From the NCBI RefSeq assembly GCF_900142225.1, contig NZ_FRAD01000009.1:65166-129165 (forward strand): 64,000 bases of DNA, given 5' to 3'. Position numbers and translations under genes: made by a program. Positions 1 to 9,025 of this stretch are shown piece by piece. Numbering within the stretch: the first letter of the stretch is position 1; the number at the start of each line of letters is the position of its first letter. The stretch is from Hathewaya proteolytica DSM 3090. GTDB lineage: Bacteria; Bacillota; Clostridia; Clostridiales; Clostridiaceae. The notes beneath the pieces are model-generated. The model made no database searches. It saw only the letters and a list, made by a program, of their open reading frames with translations, and was not told the DNA's origin.

Positions 1-1
1 C

Positions 2-1534
2 ATAATTCAGCAGGTATTGGCTTTGGTATCCACTTACGTAGCACAAGTTGTAGGATGGAATGCTAGCAATGAGCTTAGAATAGACTTGATAAGGCAGTGT
101 TTGAATTTAGATAGTAGTTTTCACAAAAGTTATAAACAGGGTGAGCTTATAGAGAGAATAGATGGAGATGTAACGGCTTTGTTCAATTTCTTTTCAAAGC
201 TTATGCTGAATTTATTAAATAATATAGTATTAATACTGGGTATACTAGTTATGTTATTTTTTGAGGGCATATCTGTGGGAATTTCAATTACAAGCTTTGT
301 AATAATCTCAGTAGCTATATTTATAAAAATACAAAAAAAAGCCGTGCCTATATGGACTGAAAATAGAAAAATAACATCGGAGCTTTACGGCATGCTAGGA
401 GAAAGTATAGGAAGTACAGAAGATATTCGTACCAATGGAGCTGTTTCCTACTTTATTAATTGCTATGATAAATTTCTAAAGAAAAATTATAAAATAGAAA
501 GAAAATCAAGCATGATGTATTACTACATGTGGAGTTCATCTATAATCCTATTTGCCATGGGAACAGCGGTGGCTTTAGGTTTGGGCGGCGTATTGATGAT
601 GAAAGGTTCTATAACCATAGGTTCGGTGTATATAATTTTCCAATATACAGAACTTTTAAATAGACCGGTTAATCAGATAAGGTTTCAGCTAGAGGATCTA
701 CAAAAGGCAGGTGCTAGTATAAAAAGAATTGAAGAGCTGTTTAATAAAGAATCAAAATTGAAAGATGGCCATTGCGAAGTTATTATGGAAGATAAAATAT
801 CCTTGGATTTAGAGAAGGTGTCTTTCAGTTATGAGGATGGTAAAAGAGTTCTTTATGACATTTCTTTTAAAGTTCCCTCGGGAAATATACTTGGCATACT
901 AGGACGAACTGGCAGTGGAAAGACAACCTTAGCTCGTTTAATAGCAAGATTATACGACCCTGAAAGTGGAAATATAAAATTTAATAACTATGATATTAAG
1001 GATATAAAACTAGAGAACTTAAGAAAAAATATAGCCTACGTGACACAGGATGTTCAAATCTTTTGCGCTACGGTAAGAGATAATATTACATTGTTTAATC
1101 CTAATATAGAAGATGATAAAATTATGGCAATAATAGATGATATGGGATTAAGAGGTTGGGTAGATAAGTTGCCACAAGGGCTAAATACTATGTTACAAGC
1201 TGATGGTGGTGGTCTTTCCGCGGGGGAAGCTCAGTTGCTGGCATTTGTAAGAGTGTTTTTGAAGGATCCTAAAGTTGTAATATTAGATGAAGCATCCTCA
1301 AGACTAGACCCTGTCACAGAGGGACTTATGGAAAATGCGTTAAAGAAACTTTTAGATGGTAGAACTTGTATAATCATAGCTCATAGATTGGCTACTGTTG
1401 AGAGAGCAGACCAAATTATGGTTTTATCCCAGGGTAGGGTTGTAGAAAATGGGGATAGAGAAGAGTTACTTAGAGATAAAAGTTCAAAATTTCATGAGCT
1501 TTTGGAGAAGGGCATAGAGGAGGTTCTGGCATAA
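2..1534 (+). CDS. ABC exporter half-transporter (membrane + ATPase), 5' end outside window
   Basis: This is the C-terminal ~510 residues of a fused permease-ATPase of the multidrug/lipid exporter type. The frame is open to the first base, and full-length relatives have about 580-600 residues, so the first membrane helices lie outside the window rather than being lost. Counting from the TTG at 17, membrane segments lie around residues 65-105 and 170-210. The ATPase domain has Walker A GRTGSGKT (296-303), a variant signature LSAGE (about 400), Walker B VVILDEAS with the catalytic Glu, and the switch His in IIIAHR. The stop overlaps the next gene's ATG by one base, so the two are translationally coupled and probably form a heterodimer. 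Substrate unknown. Confidence 0.9.
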   Translation: MIQQVLALVSTYVAQVVGWNASNELRIDLIRQCLNLDSSFHKSYKQGELIERIDGDVTALFNFFSKLMLNLLNNIVLILGILVMLFFEGISVGISITSFVIISVAIFIKIQKKAVPIWTENRKITSELYGMLGESIGSTEDIRTNGAVSYFINCYDKFLKKNYKIERKSSMMYYYMWSSSIILFAMGTAVALGLGGVLMMKGSITIGSVYIIFQYTELLNRPVNQIRFQLEDLQKAGASIKRIEELFNKESKLKDGHCEVIMEDKISLDLEKVSFSYEDGKRVLYDISFKVPSGNILGILGRTGSGKTTLARLIARLYDPESGNIKFNNYDIKDIKLENLRKNIAYVTQDVQIFCATVRDNITLFNPNIEDDKIMAIIDDMGLRGWVDKLPQGLNTMLQADGGGLSAGEAQLLAFVRVFLKDPKVVILDEASSRLDPVTEGLMENALKKLLDGRTCIIIAHRLATVERADQIMVLSQGRVVENGDREELLRDKSSKFHELLEKGIEEVLA

Positions 1535-3306
1535 TGGAATTAAAACAAAACTATAAAAGTATGAAAACCTACCAATTTTTGTGGGAACTAATAAAATATA
1601 AACCCTTAGTATATTTGTGCAATACTTTTTGCTGGGTGCTTGTACATCTATCACCTTTGGTGCCAGGATTGATAATAGAAAAAGTATTTAATGTTTTAGG
1701 TGATAATGCACAGGCGGTAGATAAGATATGGATGCTATGTGCTATTCTTGTAGTATTTGCTGTGATTCGTTCCTGTATAACTTATGCAGGGTTTAGGTTT
1801 GATGTGTATTATAGGTTTTCTGTGGGTGCCTTACTTAGAAAAAATATGTTGAAGGCCATTTTGGAGAAACCAGATGAAAGTAAGGTATCAACGTCTCTAG
1901 GCGAGACCTTAAATTGTTTAAGAGATGATGCAAATCTTGCAGAAGATGTAATCAGCTGGATGATAGATAGTGTAGGGGTTACGGTATTTGGTACAGTTTC
2001 TATGATAATACTTCTTGGCATAAATGTTAAGATGACTTTATTTGTATTTATGCCCTTATCCTTAATACTCATGATTGCCAAATCTCTTAGCAAAAAGATT
2101 GAGAAATACAGAAAAATTTCAAGAGAAACCACGGCTAAAGTTACTGGTGCCATGGGCGAAGTATTCAACTCGGTACAAGCTATACAGCTAGCTTGCGAAG
2201 AGGAGAATGTTCTTAATCATATAAAAAAGCTTAACAATGATAGATATAAAGCAACTTTAAGAGACACATTGCTAAATCAAGCTATGATTTCAGTGTTTGA
2301 TAATGCTGTAAATATAGGTACAGGAATTATATTGCTTTTGTCTGCAAAATTGATTACAACAGGTGATTTTACTGTGGGGAATTTTGCATTGTTTGTATAT
2401 TTTTTAAGTCATGTGACAGACTTCACAATGTTTCTTGGAGAAATTATGGCATATTATAAACAGGCAGGTGTTGCGTTTAGAAGGATGACCTCCGTAATGA
2501 AAGGGGAAGCAGAAAAGGAACTTGTAAAACATAGGGATTTGTATTTAGACAGGGAAGTTCCTGACATAAAAAATGATTACAAAGTTAAAAATCCACTTAA
2601 GGAATTAGAGGTAAAAGGGTTATCTTATGTTTATGAGAGCACTGGAAGAGGTATAAGGGATATTAGTTTTACAGTAAAGAAAAATACTTTTACTGTAATA
2701 ACGGGCAGAATCGGTTCAGGGAAAACTGTGCTTATTAAGAGTTTGTTAGGAGTCTTGCCGAGCCAACAGGGAGAAATATATTGGAATAATCATAAGGTAC
2801 ATAATCCAGCTACGTTTTTTGTGCCGCCTATGGTTTCTTATACTTCTCAAATACCTAATTTGTTTAGTGATACCGTTAAAAATAATATTCTGCTTGGTAT
2901 AGATGATGGGCAAGTAGATATGGATAAAATAATACATGAAGCTGTGTTTAAAGAGGATTTAGAACAGTTAGAATGTGGTATGGACACCCTTGTGGGTCCA
3001 AAGGGTGTAAAGTTGTCAGGGGGACAAAAACAAAGGTTAGCTGTGGCAAGAATGTACGCACGTAGTTCTGAAATATTTGTATTCGACGACATTTCCAGTG
3101 CCTTAGACGTAGATACAGAACTGAAATTATGGCAAAGATTGTTTGAAAGAAAAAATGCTACATGTATAGCCGTTTCTAATAGGAAGATTGCCCTTCAGAG
3201 AGCAGATAACATAATCGTACTGAAAGATGGAAAAATTGAAGCACAGGGAAAATTGGAGGAATTATTAAAAAGTTGTAGGGAAATGAAGCAAATATGGAAT
3301 GACTAA
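1534..3306 (+). CDS. ABC exporter half-transporter, degenerate ATPase partner
   Basis: Full-length 590-residue ABC exporter subunit: an N-terminal transmembrane domain (about residues 20-320) followed by an ATPase domain with Walker A GRIGSGKT and a canonical signature LSGGQKQRLAVARM. Walker B reads FVFDDISS, with Asp where the catalytic Glu should be, and the H-loop reads AVSNRK, with Asn in place of His. The upstream partner has those residues but a variant signature. Together they fit a heterodimer with one canonical and one degenerate ATP site, as known for BmrCD- and TM287/288-type exporters. The ATG overlaps the upstream stop by one base. No substrate can be inferred. Confidence 0.92.
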   Translation: MELKQNYKSMKTYQFLWELIKYKPLVYLCNTFCWVLVHLSPLVPGLIIEKVFNVLGDNAQAVDKIWMLCAILVVFAVIRSCITYAGFRFDVYYRFSVGALLRKNMLKAILEKPDESKVSTSLGETLNCLRDDANLAEDVISWMIDSVGVTVFGTVSMIILLGINVKMTLFVFMPLSLILMIAKSLSKKIEKYRKISRETTAKVTGAMGEVFNSVQAIQLACEEENVLNHIKKLNNDRYKATLRDTLLNQAMISVFDNAVNIGTGIILLLSAKLITTGDFTVGNFALFVYFLSHVTDFTMFLGEIMAYYKQAGVAFRRMTSVMKGEAEKELVKHRDLYLDREVPDIKNDYKVKNPLKELEVKGLSYVYESTGRGIRDISFTVKKNTFTVITGRIGSGKTVLIKSLLGVLPSQQGEIYWNNHKVHNPATFFVPPMVSYTSQIPNLFSDTVKNNILLGIDDGQVDMDKIIHEAVFKEDLEQLECGMDTLVGPKGVKLSGGQKQRLAVARMYARSSEIFVFDDISSALDVDTELKLWQRLFERKNATCIAVSNRKIALQRADNIIVLKDGKIEAQGKLEELLKSCREMKQIWND

Positions 3307-3448
3307 CCTTATTGCATGAACAAATTGATTCTTTGGAAACCATTGATAAAAACCATGTGTTAAAACCTTGACTATTATTGTAAACTGAGAGCAAAAGTTA
3401 TACAATCTATGTGATAGTGTTTATTATATGTACAGGGAGAAGATTTGT

Positions 3449-4738
3449 ATGGATATAACACAGGCAATGAATTATATAGAAAAGATGTCCTCACTGGGAA
3501 GTGTACCTGGGCTTGAAATGACCATGGAGTTATGCAGACGCCTTGGGAGCCCTCAGGAACAATTGAAATTTGTTCATATAGCAGGAACCAATGGAAAAGG
3601 GTCTACAATGACATACTTATCATCAATTTTGCAAAAACATGGTATGAGGGTAGGAAGGTATTCTTCACCAGCTGTTTTTTCCTATTTTGAAAAGTTTCAG
3701 ATCAATGGAATTAATATAAATGAATCAACCTTTTTAATAATTTTAGAAAAAGTAAAAGAAGCTGCAGAAAGTATGGCATGTGAAGGACTAGGTCATCCCA
3801 CAGTTTTTGAAATGGAAACTGCGTTGGCATTTCTGTATTTTAAAGAAGAACATTGTGATATTGTGCTTCTTGAGACGGGTATGGGTGGAACTTTAGATGC
3901 TACTAACATTGTAAAAAATACTTTAGTTGCGGTGATTGCCAAGGTATCCATGGATCATATGGACTTCCTTGGCAATACCATAGAAAAAATTGCGGAGAAT
4001 AAGGCGGGAATTATAAAAAAGGGCTGCCATGTGGTTAGTGCAGCTCAAAGTGTGGAAGCTGAAAAAGTTATTACAAAGAAAGCCCAACAGGAGAAATGCA
4101 AAATTTCATACGTGGCCAATAAAAAGATAACTTTATATAAGTGTGAATTAAACAAGCAAGTATTTTCCTATGATTCCTACAGTAAATTAGAAATCTCTAT
4201 GAATGGCACTTTTCAATTAGAAAATGCTGCGCTTTCTTTGGAGATTTGCAAAGCATTAAAGGATGAAGGCATAAATATAAGTGAGCAATCTATTAGATAT
4301 GGTCTTTTAGATGCTAAGTGGCCAGGGAGATTTTCATTAATTTCAAAAAATCCTACGTTTATTGTAGACGGGGCCCACAATGAGGATGCCTCTGTGAAAC
4401 TAGCTCAGTCCATTGATAAATATTTTAAAGGAAAAAAAGTAATTTATATTATGGGGATATTAAAGGACAAGGAAGTAGAAAAAATCGTGCAAAATACTGT
4501 TAGATATGCCGATATTATAATAACTGTAACTCCTCCCAATAACTTACGGGCTTTGGATGGTCATGAGCTTCAGAAAATAGTGAGTAAATATCATAAGCAG
4601 GTTATAGTGGCAGAAAGTGTAGAAAAAGCTGTTTCCATGAGTTATCATATGGCAGAAGATGATGGCGTTATAATCGCTTTTGGATCTTTGTCATATCTAG
4701 GAGCTTTAACAGAAATAGTTGAGAACATAAGGAGATAA
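3449..4738 (+). CDS. folC: Folylpolyglutamate synthase / dihydrofolate synthase
   Basis: Cytoplasmic Mur-ligase-family enzyme that adds glutamate to dihydropteroate and to folates. The N-terminus carries the P-loop AGTNGKGS (about residues 45-52), followed by LLETGMGGTLDATN, KVSMDHMDFLGNT and the C-terminal VDGAHN motif. The frame extends to an ATG at 3428, but AGGGAGA at 3434-3440 sits eight bases before the ATG at 3449, giving 429 residues, the usual family length. First gene of the folate operon: folE follows five bases after the stop. A possible promoter (TTGTAA, 17 bases, TACAAT) lies at 3378-3406. Confidence 0.93.
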   Translation: MDITQAMNYIEKMSSLGSVPGLEMTMELCRRLGSPQEQLKFVHIAGTNGKGSTMTYLSSILQKHGMRVGRYSSPAVFSYFEKFQINGININESTFLIILEKVKEAAESMACEGLGHPTVFEMETALAFLYFKEEHCDIVLLETGMGGTLDATNIVKNTLVAVIAKVSMDHMDFLGNTIEKIAENKAGIIKKGCHVVSAAQSVEAEKVITKKAQQEKCKISYVANKKITLYKCELNKQVFSYDSYSKLEISMNGTFQLENAALSLEICKALKDEGINISEQSIRYGLLDAKWPGRFSLISKNPTFIVDGAHNEDASVKLAQSIDKYFKGKKVIYIMGILKDKEVEKIVQNTVRYADIIITVTPPNNLRALDGHELQKIVSKYHKQVIVAESVEKAVSMSYHMAEDDGVIIAFGSLSYLGALTEIVENIRR

Positions 4739-4743
4739 AAATA

Positions 4744-5298
4744 ATGATAGATAAGGAAAAAATAGAAAACGCCGTTGAAATGTTATTGCAGGGCATTGGT
4801 GAGGATCCAAATCGTGAAGGTCTTAAGGATACGCCACAGCGTATTGCTAGGATGTTCCAAGAGATTTTTGCTGGTATGGAGGAAGAGCCATCAAAGCATC
4901 TTTCAAAGACATTTCAGGTAGAAAATAATGAAATGGTAATGGAAAGGGATATTACCTTCCATTCTATGTGTGAGCATCATCTTATGCCTTTCTTTGGCAA
5001 GGTACATATTGCGTATGTACCAAATGGGAAAGTGGTAGGGATTAGCAAGCTAGCTAGAACTGTGGAGGTATTTGCTAGACGACTTCAAATTCAGGAAAAA
5101 ATGACTGCCCAGATAGCCCATGCTATTATGAACGAATTAAATCCTAAAGGTGTTATGGTCATGGTAGAAGCGGAACATCTATGTATGTCCATGAGGGGAA
5201 TTAAAAAGCCAGGTACTAATACAGTTACAGTGGTAAAACTAGGCGAATTCGAAGAAAATAGAGAAAAGGTAGAGGATTTCTATCGCATGCTAAGATAG
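4744..5298 (+). CDS. folE: GTP cyclohydrolase I
   Basis: Converts GTP to 7,8-dihydroneopterin triphosphate and formate, the entry step of folate synthesis. The 184-residue length is normal for the bacterial enzyme. Zinc ligands are visible as Cys76 and His79 in MCEHHLMPFFGKVH and Cys147 in HLCMSMRG, with the conserved GISKLARTVEVFARRLQ helix and IKKPGTNT near the end. AAGGAGAT precedes the ATG and overlaps the folC stop region. The HD-domain gene follows 17 bases downstream. Confidence 0.96.
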   Translation: MIDKEKIENAVEMLLQGIGEDPNREGLKDTPQRIARMFQEIFAGMEEEPSKHLSKTFQVENNEMVMERDITFHSMCEHHLMPFFGKVHIAYVPNGKVVGISKLARTVEVFARRLQIQEKMTAQIAHAIMNELNPKGVMVMVEAEHLCMSMRGIKKPGTNTVTVVKLGEFEENREKVEDFYRMLR

Positions 5299-5315
5299 CG
5301 TAGTGGAGATAAGAC

Positions 5316-5798
5316 ATGGAGAGAATTAATAAATTACTAAATCTTGTTGCATATAAAGATTATGTGGGACAGCTTGTGGATTACGAGAAGGATCGCAAAT
5401 TCTGCAAACACAACATGGACCACTTTTTAAGTGTGGCCAGGATAGCGCAGATTTTGTCCTTAGAGGAGCAATTAAATATTAATGTGGAAGAAATATATGC
5501 CACAGCTTTAACTCACGATATAGGACGGCTTCAACAGTATTTAGATGGGACACCTCATGAAATAGCCAGTGCAGACATTGCTCATGGTATATTGCGTCAG
5601 GTTGGTTTTTCAGAGGAGCAGGTTGAAAGGATAAAGGAAGCAATTTTAAATCATAGAAATGAAGAGATTGCTAGAAAGCGTAATTTGTCTGGCATTATAT
5701 ATAGAGCAGATAAAATGAGCCGTTTTTGCCATATGTGCCAGGCGTTTCAAGAATGTCACAGAAAGGATAAGGGTATATTTTATGATTATTGGCGGTAA
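5316..5798 (+). CDS. HD-domain phosphohydrolase in the folate operon
   Basis: A 160-residue HD-superfamily metal-dependent phosphohydrolase. Likely metal ligands are His36, the His67-Asp68 doublet in LTHDIGR, His81, His90, His113 and Asp132 in IYRADKMSR. It lies between folE and folP and overlaps folP by 17 bases, so it is almost certainly made together with them. Family knowledge gives only a phosphohydrolase; the substrate is not known from sequence. Its position immediately after folE makes dihydroneopterin triphosphate or monophosphate an attractive substrate, because no Nudix-type FolQ/NudB gene is present in the operon. That is inference. Confidence 0.88.
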   Translation: MERINKLLNLVAYKDYVGQLVDYEKDRKFCKHNMDHFLSVARIAQILSLEEQLNINVEEIYATALTHDIGRLQQYLDGTPHEIASADIAHGILRQVGFSEEQVERIKEAILNHRNEEIARKRNLSGIIYRADKMSRFCHMCQAFQECHRKDKGIFYDYWR

Positions 5799-6594
5799 GC
5801 AATTTAATGTTGGTGAAAAAGCATATATTATGGGGATTTTAAATGTTACACCGGATTCATTTTCCGATGGAGGCAGTTATAAGAACATGGATGATGTATT
5901 GTACCGTGTAAAGGAAATGATAGAACAAGGAGCGGATATTATTGATATAGGTGGAGAGTCCACAAGACCTGGTCATGTACAAATATCTCAAGAAGAAGAA
6001 ATAGAGAGAGTTTGTCCAGCTATAGAGGCTATAAAAAAAGAGTTTGATACTGTCATATCTCTTGATACCTATAAAGCGATGGTGGCTGAAGCTGGTATAA
6101 AATCTGGTGCAGATCTTATAAATGATATTTGGGGATTAAAGTATGATAAAGATATGGCAAAAGTCATTGCAGATTACAACGTATCCTGCTGCCTTATGCA
6201 CAATAGAAATAATAAGGATTACAAGGATTTTGTAAGTGATGTTATAAATGATTTACAAGAGTGTGTGGATATAGCAAAAGAATCGGGCATAAACAGTGAT
6301 AAGATAATTTTGGATCCTGGTGTGGGATTTGCTAAAAATGTAGAGCAGAATCTTAAGATTATTAACAATGTGGACAAAATAGTGCATATGGGTTATCCAG
6401 TTTTATTAGGTACATCTAGAAAGTCTTGTATAGGTCTTACTTTAGATTTAGATGTAACTCAGCGTGTGGAAGGGACCTTGGCTACATCTGTCATAGGAAT
6501 CATGAAAGGATGTGCCTTTGTGCGTGTTCATGATATAAAGGAAAACGTAAGGGTTATTAGGATGACAGAAGCTATAATAAATTCAAGAATATAA
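5782..6594 (+). CDS. folP: Dihydropteroate synthase
   Basis: Condenses p-aminobenzoate with 6-hydroxymethyl-dihydropterin diphosphate to give dihydropteroate; the sulfonamide target. Signature motifs are NVTPDSFSDGG (residues 21-31), GGESTRPG (57-64), SLDTYKA (93-99), DPGVGFAKN and the C-terminal GTSRKS and VRVHD. At 270 residues it is a complete TIM-barrel enzyme. The ATG at 5782 lies inside the end of the HD gene, preceded by AAGGATAAGGG at a good distance, so the genes are coupled. Confidence 0.96.
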   Translation: MIIGGKQFNVGEKAYIMGILNVTPDSFSDGGSYKNMDDVLYRVKEMIEQGADIIDIGGESTRPGHVQISQEEEIERVCPAIEAIKKEFDTVISLDTYKAMVAEAGIKSGADLINDIWGLKYDKDMAKVIADYNVSCCLMHNRNNKDYKDFVSDVINDLQECVDIAKESGINSDKIILDPGVGFAKNVEQNLKIINNVDKIVHMGYPVLLGTSRKSCIGLTLDLDVTQRVEGTLATSVIGIMKGCAFVRVHDIKENVRVIRMTEAIINSRI

Positions 6595-6628
6595 GTATGT
6601 AAATATAAGTGTTTAATGGAGGAAAAGG

Positions 6629-7447
6629 ATGAGAAATGACCATATTATTATAGATAGGCTAAAGGTCTATGGATTTCATGGAGTTTTTCAAGAGGAAAAT
6701 GAGAAGGGGCAATTTTTTTATATATCAGCAGATATGGAGACTAGTCTTAGAAAAGCAGGAAAAAGCGATGAATTGGCTGAATCTACTCATTACGGTGAGG
6801 TTAGTGAACTTATAAAGAAAGTTGTAGAGGGCAGTACTAGGAAGCTCATTGAAACTGTGGCAGAGGAATGCGCTGAAAGTATCCTTAAAACCTTTCCTTT
6901 TGTGAAAAAAGTTGTGCTCTCCATATCCAAGCCTAGTGCACCCATGGCTATACCATTTTCCGATGTGCTTGTGAAAATTGAAAGGGCATGGAATAAAGTA
7001 TATGTTGCTTACGGTTCTAACATGGGTGAAAAAGAAAAATACATCGAAAATGCTATGAACTCTATAAGTGAAAATGCATGCTGCAGGAATCTTAGAAAAT
7101 CTAAAATATATGAAACAGAGCCCTATGGTGATGTAGCACAGGACAACTTCCTAAATGGGGTGTGTGAATTTGAGACCTTGTATTTTCCAGAGGAATTATT
7201 GCAGTACCTTCATGAGTTAGAGGAAGCTGCAGGTAGAGAAAGGATAATACATTGGGGTCCCAGGACGTTAGATTTAGATATCCTTTTTTATGAAGACTTA
7301 ATTATGGAAAGTGAGGATTTAATAATACCTCATCCAGATATGCAAAATAGAAAGTTTGTCCTAGAACCCTTGAATGATCTTACACATTATTTCCAACATC
7401 CAGTGTTTCATAAATCTGTTATGGAGATGCTGGAAAGAGTTAAGTAG
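6629..7447 (+). CDS. folK: Fused dihydroneopterin aldolase / HMDHP pyrophosphokinase
   Basis: A two-domain folate enzyme. Residues 1-118 are dihydroneopterin aldolase (FolB), with YGFHGVF at 14-20 and the conserved KPSAP-type strand near 101-106. Residues from about 122 are the 6-hydroxymethyl-7,8-dihydropterin pyrophosphokinase (FolK), starting with VAYGSNMGEK and carrying the signature RTLDLDILFYED (212-223), whose Asp residues bind Mg-ATP. FolB-FolK fusions are known in clostridia. GGAGG sits six bases before the ATG. With folE and folP the operon covers GTP to dihydropteroate except the dephosphorylation of dihydroneopterin triphosphate. Dihydrofolate reductase is not in the window. Confidence 0.94.
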   Translation: MRNDHIIIDRLKVYGFHGVFQEENEKGQFFYISADMETSLRKAGKSDELAESTHYGEVSELIKKVVEGSTRKLIETVAEECAESILKTFPFVKKVVLSISKPSAPMAIPFSDVLVKIERAWNKVYVAYGSNMGEKEKYIENAMNSISENACCRNLRKSKIYETEPYGDVAQDNFLNGVCEFETLYFPEELLQYLHELEEAAGRERIIHWGPRTLDLDILFYEDLIMESEDLIIPHPDMQNRKFVLEPLNDLTHYFQHPVFHKSVMEMLERVK

Positions 7448-7462
7448 ATTTAAAAATAATTT

Positions 7463-8881
7463 TTATTCCAGAATTGTACATTTTGTGTACAGGTCTATGT
7501 AGGTAATATTATTTTTGATTGCAATATCATATCTGGATACTGCAGTACAAGATGTGTTAAGTGGAGAGTTATGAATTATGTACTTGCTATTATTATAATC
7601 TCCAAGGTACATAACTACATGTCCATCTATAAATAATATATCGCCTGGTTTTAAAGTGCTTATTTTTTTTGTTTTATCTTTTGCACTTAAATCTCTGAGG
7701 TTTATACTTTTGAAATTTACTAATTCTTGTTCATCAGTATTCCTAGGAAGATATATCCCCATGGTTTTAAATGTGGAGGCTATAAAACTGGAACAATCTC
7801 GGCCATTATTAGCATCACCCCAACAGTAGGGTGTTCCTAATTGTTTAAAGGCTTGTTTAATAACATTTTCTCGGGTGTAGTCTAGGTATCCTATACTATA
7901 ATCTAGATCTTTGCTTAAAGTGACAGGTTTCTTACATAGCTTGCCCTTATCATCCACCACGGGAATGTAAACTAAAGGTTTATTTTTATCACCCATAGTG
8001 TATTCTATGGGTAATTTTGTTCCCATAAAGTATTTGTATTGCATTCCTTCCTTAGTTAGCTCAGCGGCGTTTTGAAGAATCATGATAAAATCTTTGGGAT
8101 TTGCAAAATAGTTTATAGAATTCAAATCTGATACGCAAATATCTTTATTTTTTACCCATCCCATATAATTGTAGGCTATTATAAAACTCCACTTTTTATC
8201 CTTACTTTCGTGCAGAATAATAATTTTCTCACATGAATCTATGGCTGTTTCTTGGAATCTATCGTGAATTATTGGTTTTCTATAATCGGCCTGAATTTCG
8301 CTGGGAAATCTTTTTAGTGAAGTTCTAGTAAGGGTAATTCCGTATTTAATATCCATGGTAGATGGCATTGAAGTCAAGGACATATTTTCTTTAATCTTAT
8401 TATATGTTGAAGTTTCTATGGTATTGTTGGATTCATCATACATTGTTGAGTTTGGGAAAGTGTATTTATTGATATAGTTGAGTACGGTATTGCTAGACAA
8501 AGTATGAGGGAATTCATCTAGGTCATATAAACTTTCTATATTATCAGTATTATTTTTATTAAATATTCCTATTTGATCTTTAGTCATTATCAGTTTATTT
8601 TTATCTGAAAGAAGGTTTGTCCAATAATCATTGTCTTTTAAGTAGGAATCATGATTATTTGATTTAACTGGTTTTTCTATTGAAAGTGGTTTGATCTCAG
8701 CAAAATAATTAATAATATCATTTTTAGGTGAAGCCCTATTTGGGGTTGCTGTGATTTTTGAAACTTTTACTGGTTTTTTGTGATAAAATAAAAGATATAC
8801 TACTAAAAATGAAAGTAATATAGCAAAAATACATATTATAAAGATGATTTTTTTGTGTTTGTTGGATTTTAGTTTAATCAT
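7463..8881 (-). CDS. Membrane-anchored SH3 / NlpC-P60 peptidoglycan endopeptidase
   Basis: A 472-residue wall hydrolase. A lysine-rich N-terminus and one hydrophobic stretch (residues 12-33) form a signal anchor with no lipobox. The middle (about 165-265) resembles bacterial SH3 wall-binding modules. The C-terminus is an NlpC/P60 cysteine peptidase with Cys363 in GRDCSSFIAST and His421 in IDGHVVMYLGD; His437 is a likely third catalytic residue. The arrangement matches the YkfC type that cleaves gamma-D-Glu-diamino-acid bonds. An AAGGAGC ribosome site precedes the ATG and a sigma-A promoter lies at 8909-8937. Convergent with the folate operon. Confidence 0.88.
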   Translation of the reverse strand: MIKLKSNKHKKIIFIICIFAILLSFLVVYLLFYHKKPVKVSKITATPNRASPKNDIINYFAEIKPLSIEKPVKSNNHDSYLKDNDYWTNLLSDKNKLIMTKDQIGIFNKNNTDNIESLYDLDEFPHTLSSNTVLNYINKYTFPNSTMYDESNNTIETSTYNKIKENMSLTSMPSTMDIKYGITLTRTSLKRFPSEIQADYRKPIIHDRFQETAIDSCEKIIILHESKDKKWSFIIAYNYMGWVKNKDICVSDLNSINYFANPKDFIMILQNAAELTKEGMQYKYFMGTKLPIEYTMGDKNKPLVYIPVVDDKGKLCKKPVTLSKDLDYSIGYLDYTRENVIKQAFKQLGTPYCWGDANNGRDCSSFIASTFKTMGIYLPRNTDEQELVNFKSINLRDLSAKDKTKKISTLKPGDILFIDGHVVMYLGDYNNSKYIIHNSPLNTSCTAVSRYDIAIKNNITYIDLYTKCTILE

Positions 8882-8908
8882 ATTATCAACGCTCCTTGGA
8901 ATGTATTT

Positions 8909-8937
8909 AGTATAATTAAGGCTTGTTGTAAAGTCAA
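8909..8937 (-). promoter_or_regulatory. Sigma-A promoter of the NlpC/P60 gene
   Basis: On the minus strand, TTGACT (8937-8932), a 17-base spacer and TATACT (8914-8909) lie about 30 bases before the start codon. Good match to consensus with ideal spacing. Confidence 0.65.
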
Positions 8938-9025
8938 TATGTAATATAGCCTTAACATTTCAAGCGTGTAAAGAAAATATAATTTATAGGAGGTAACTTG
9001 GCAATTTTTTTGCTAAATACGGCAT

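Noticed and set aside
1..1534. First ABC gene as an N-terminally deleted pseudogene
   Set aside because: The frame is open to the window edge, so the missing residues are most simply outside the window.
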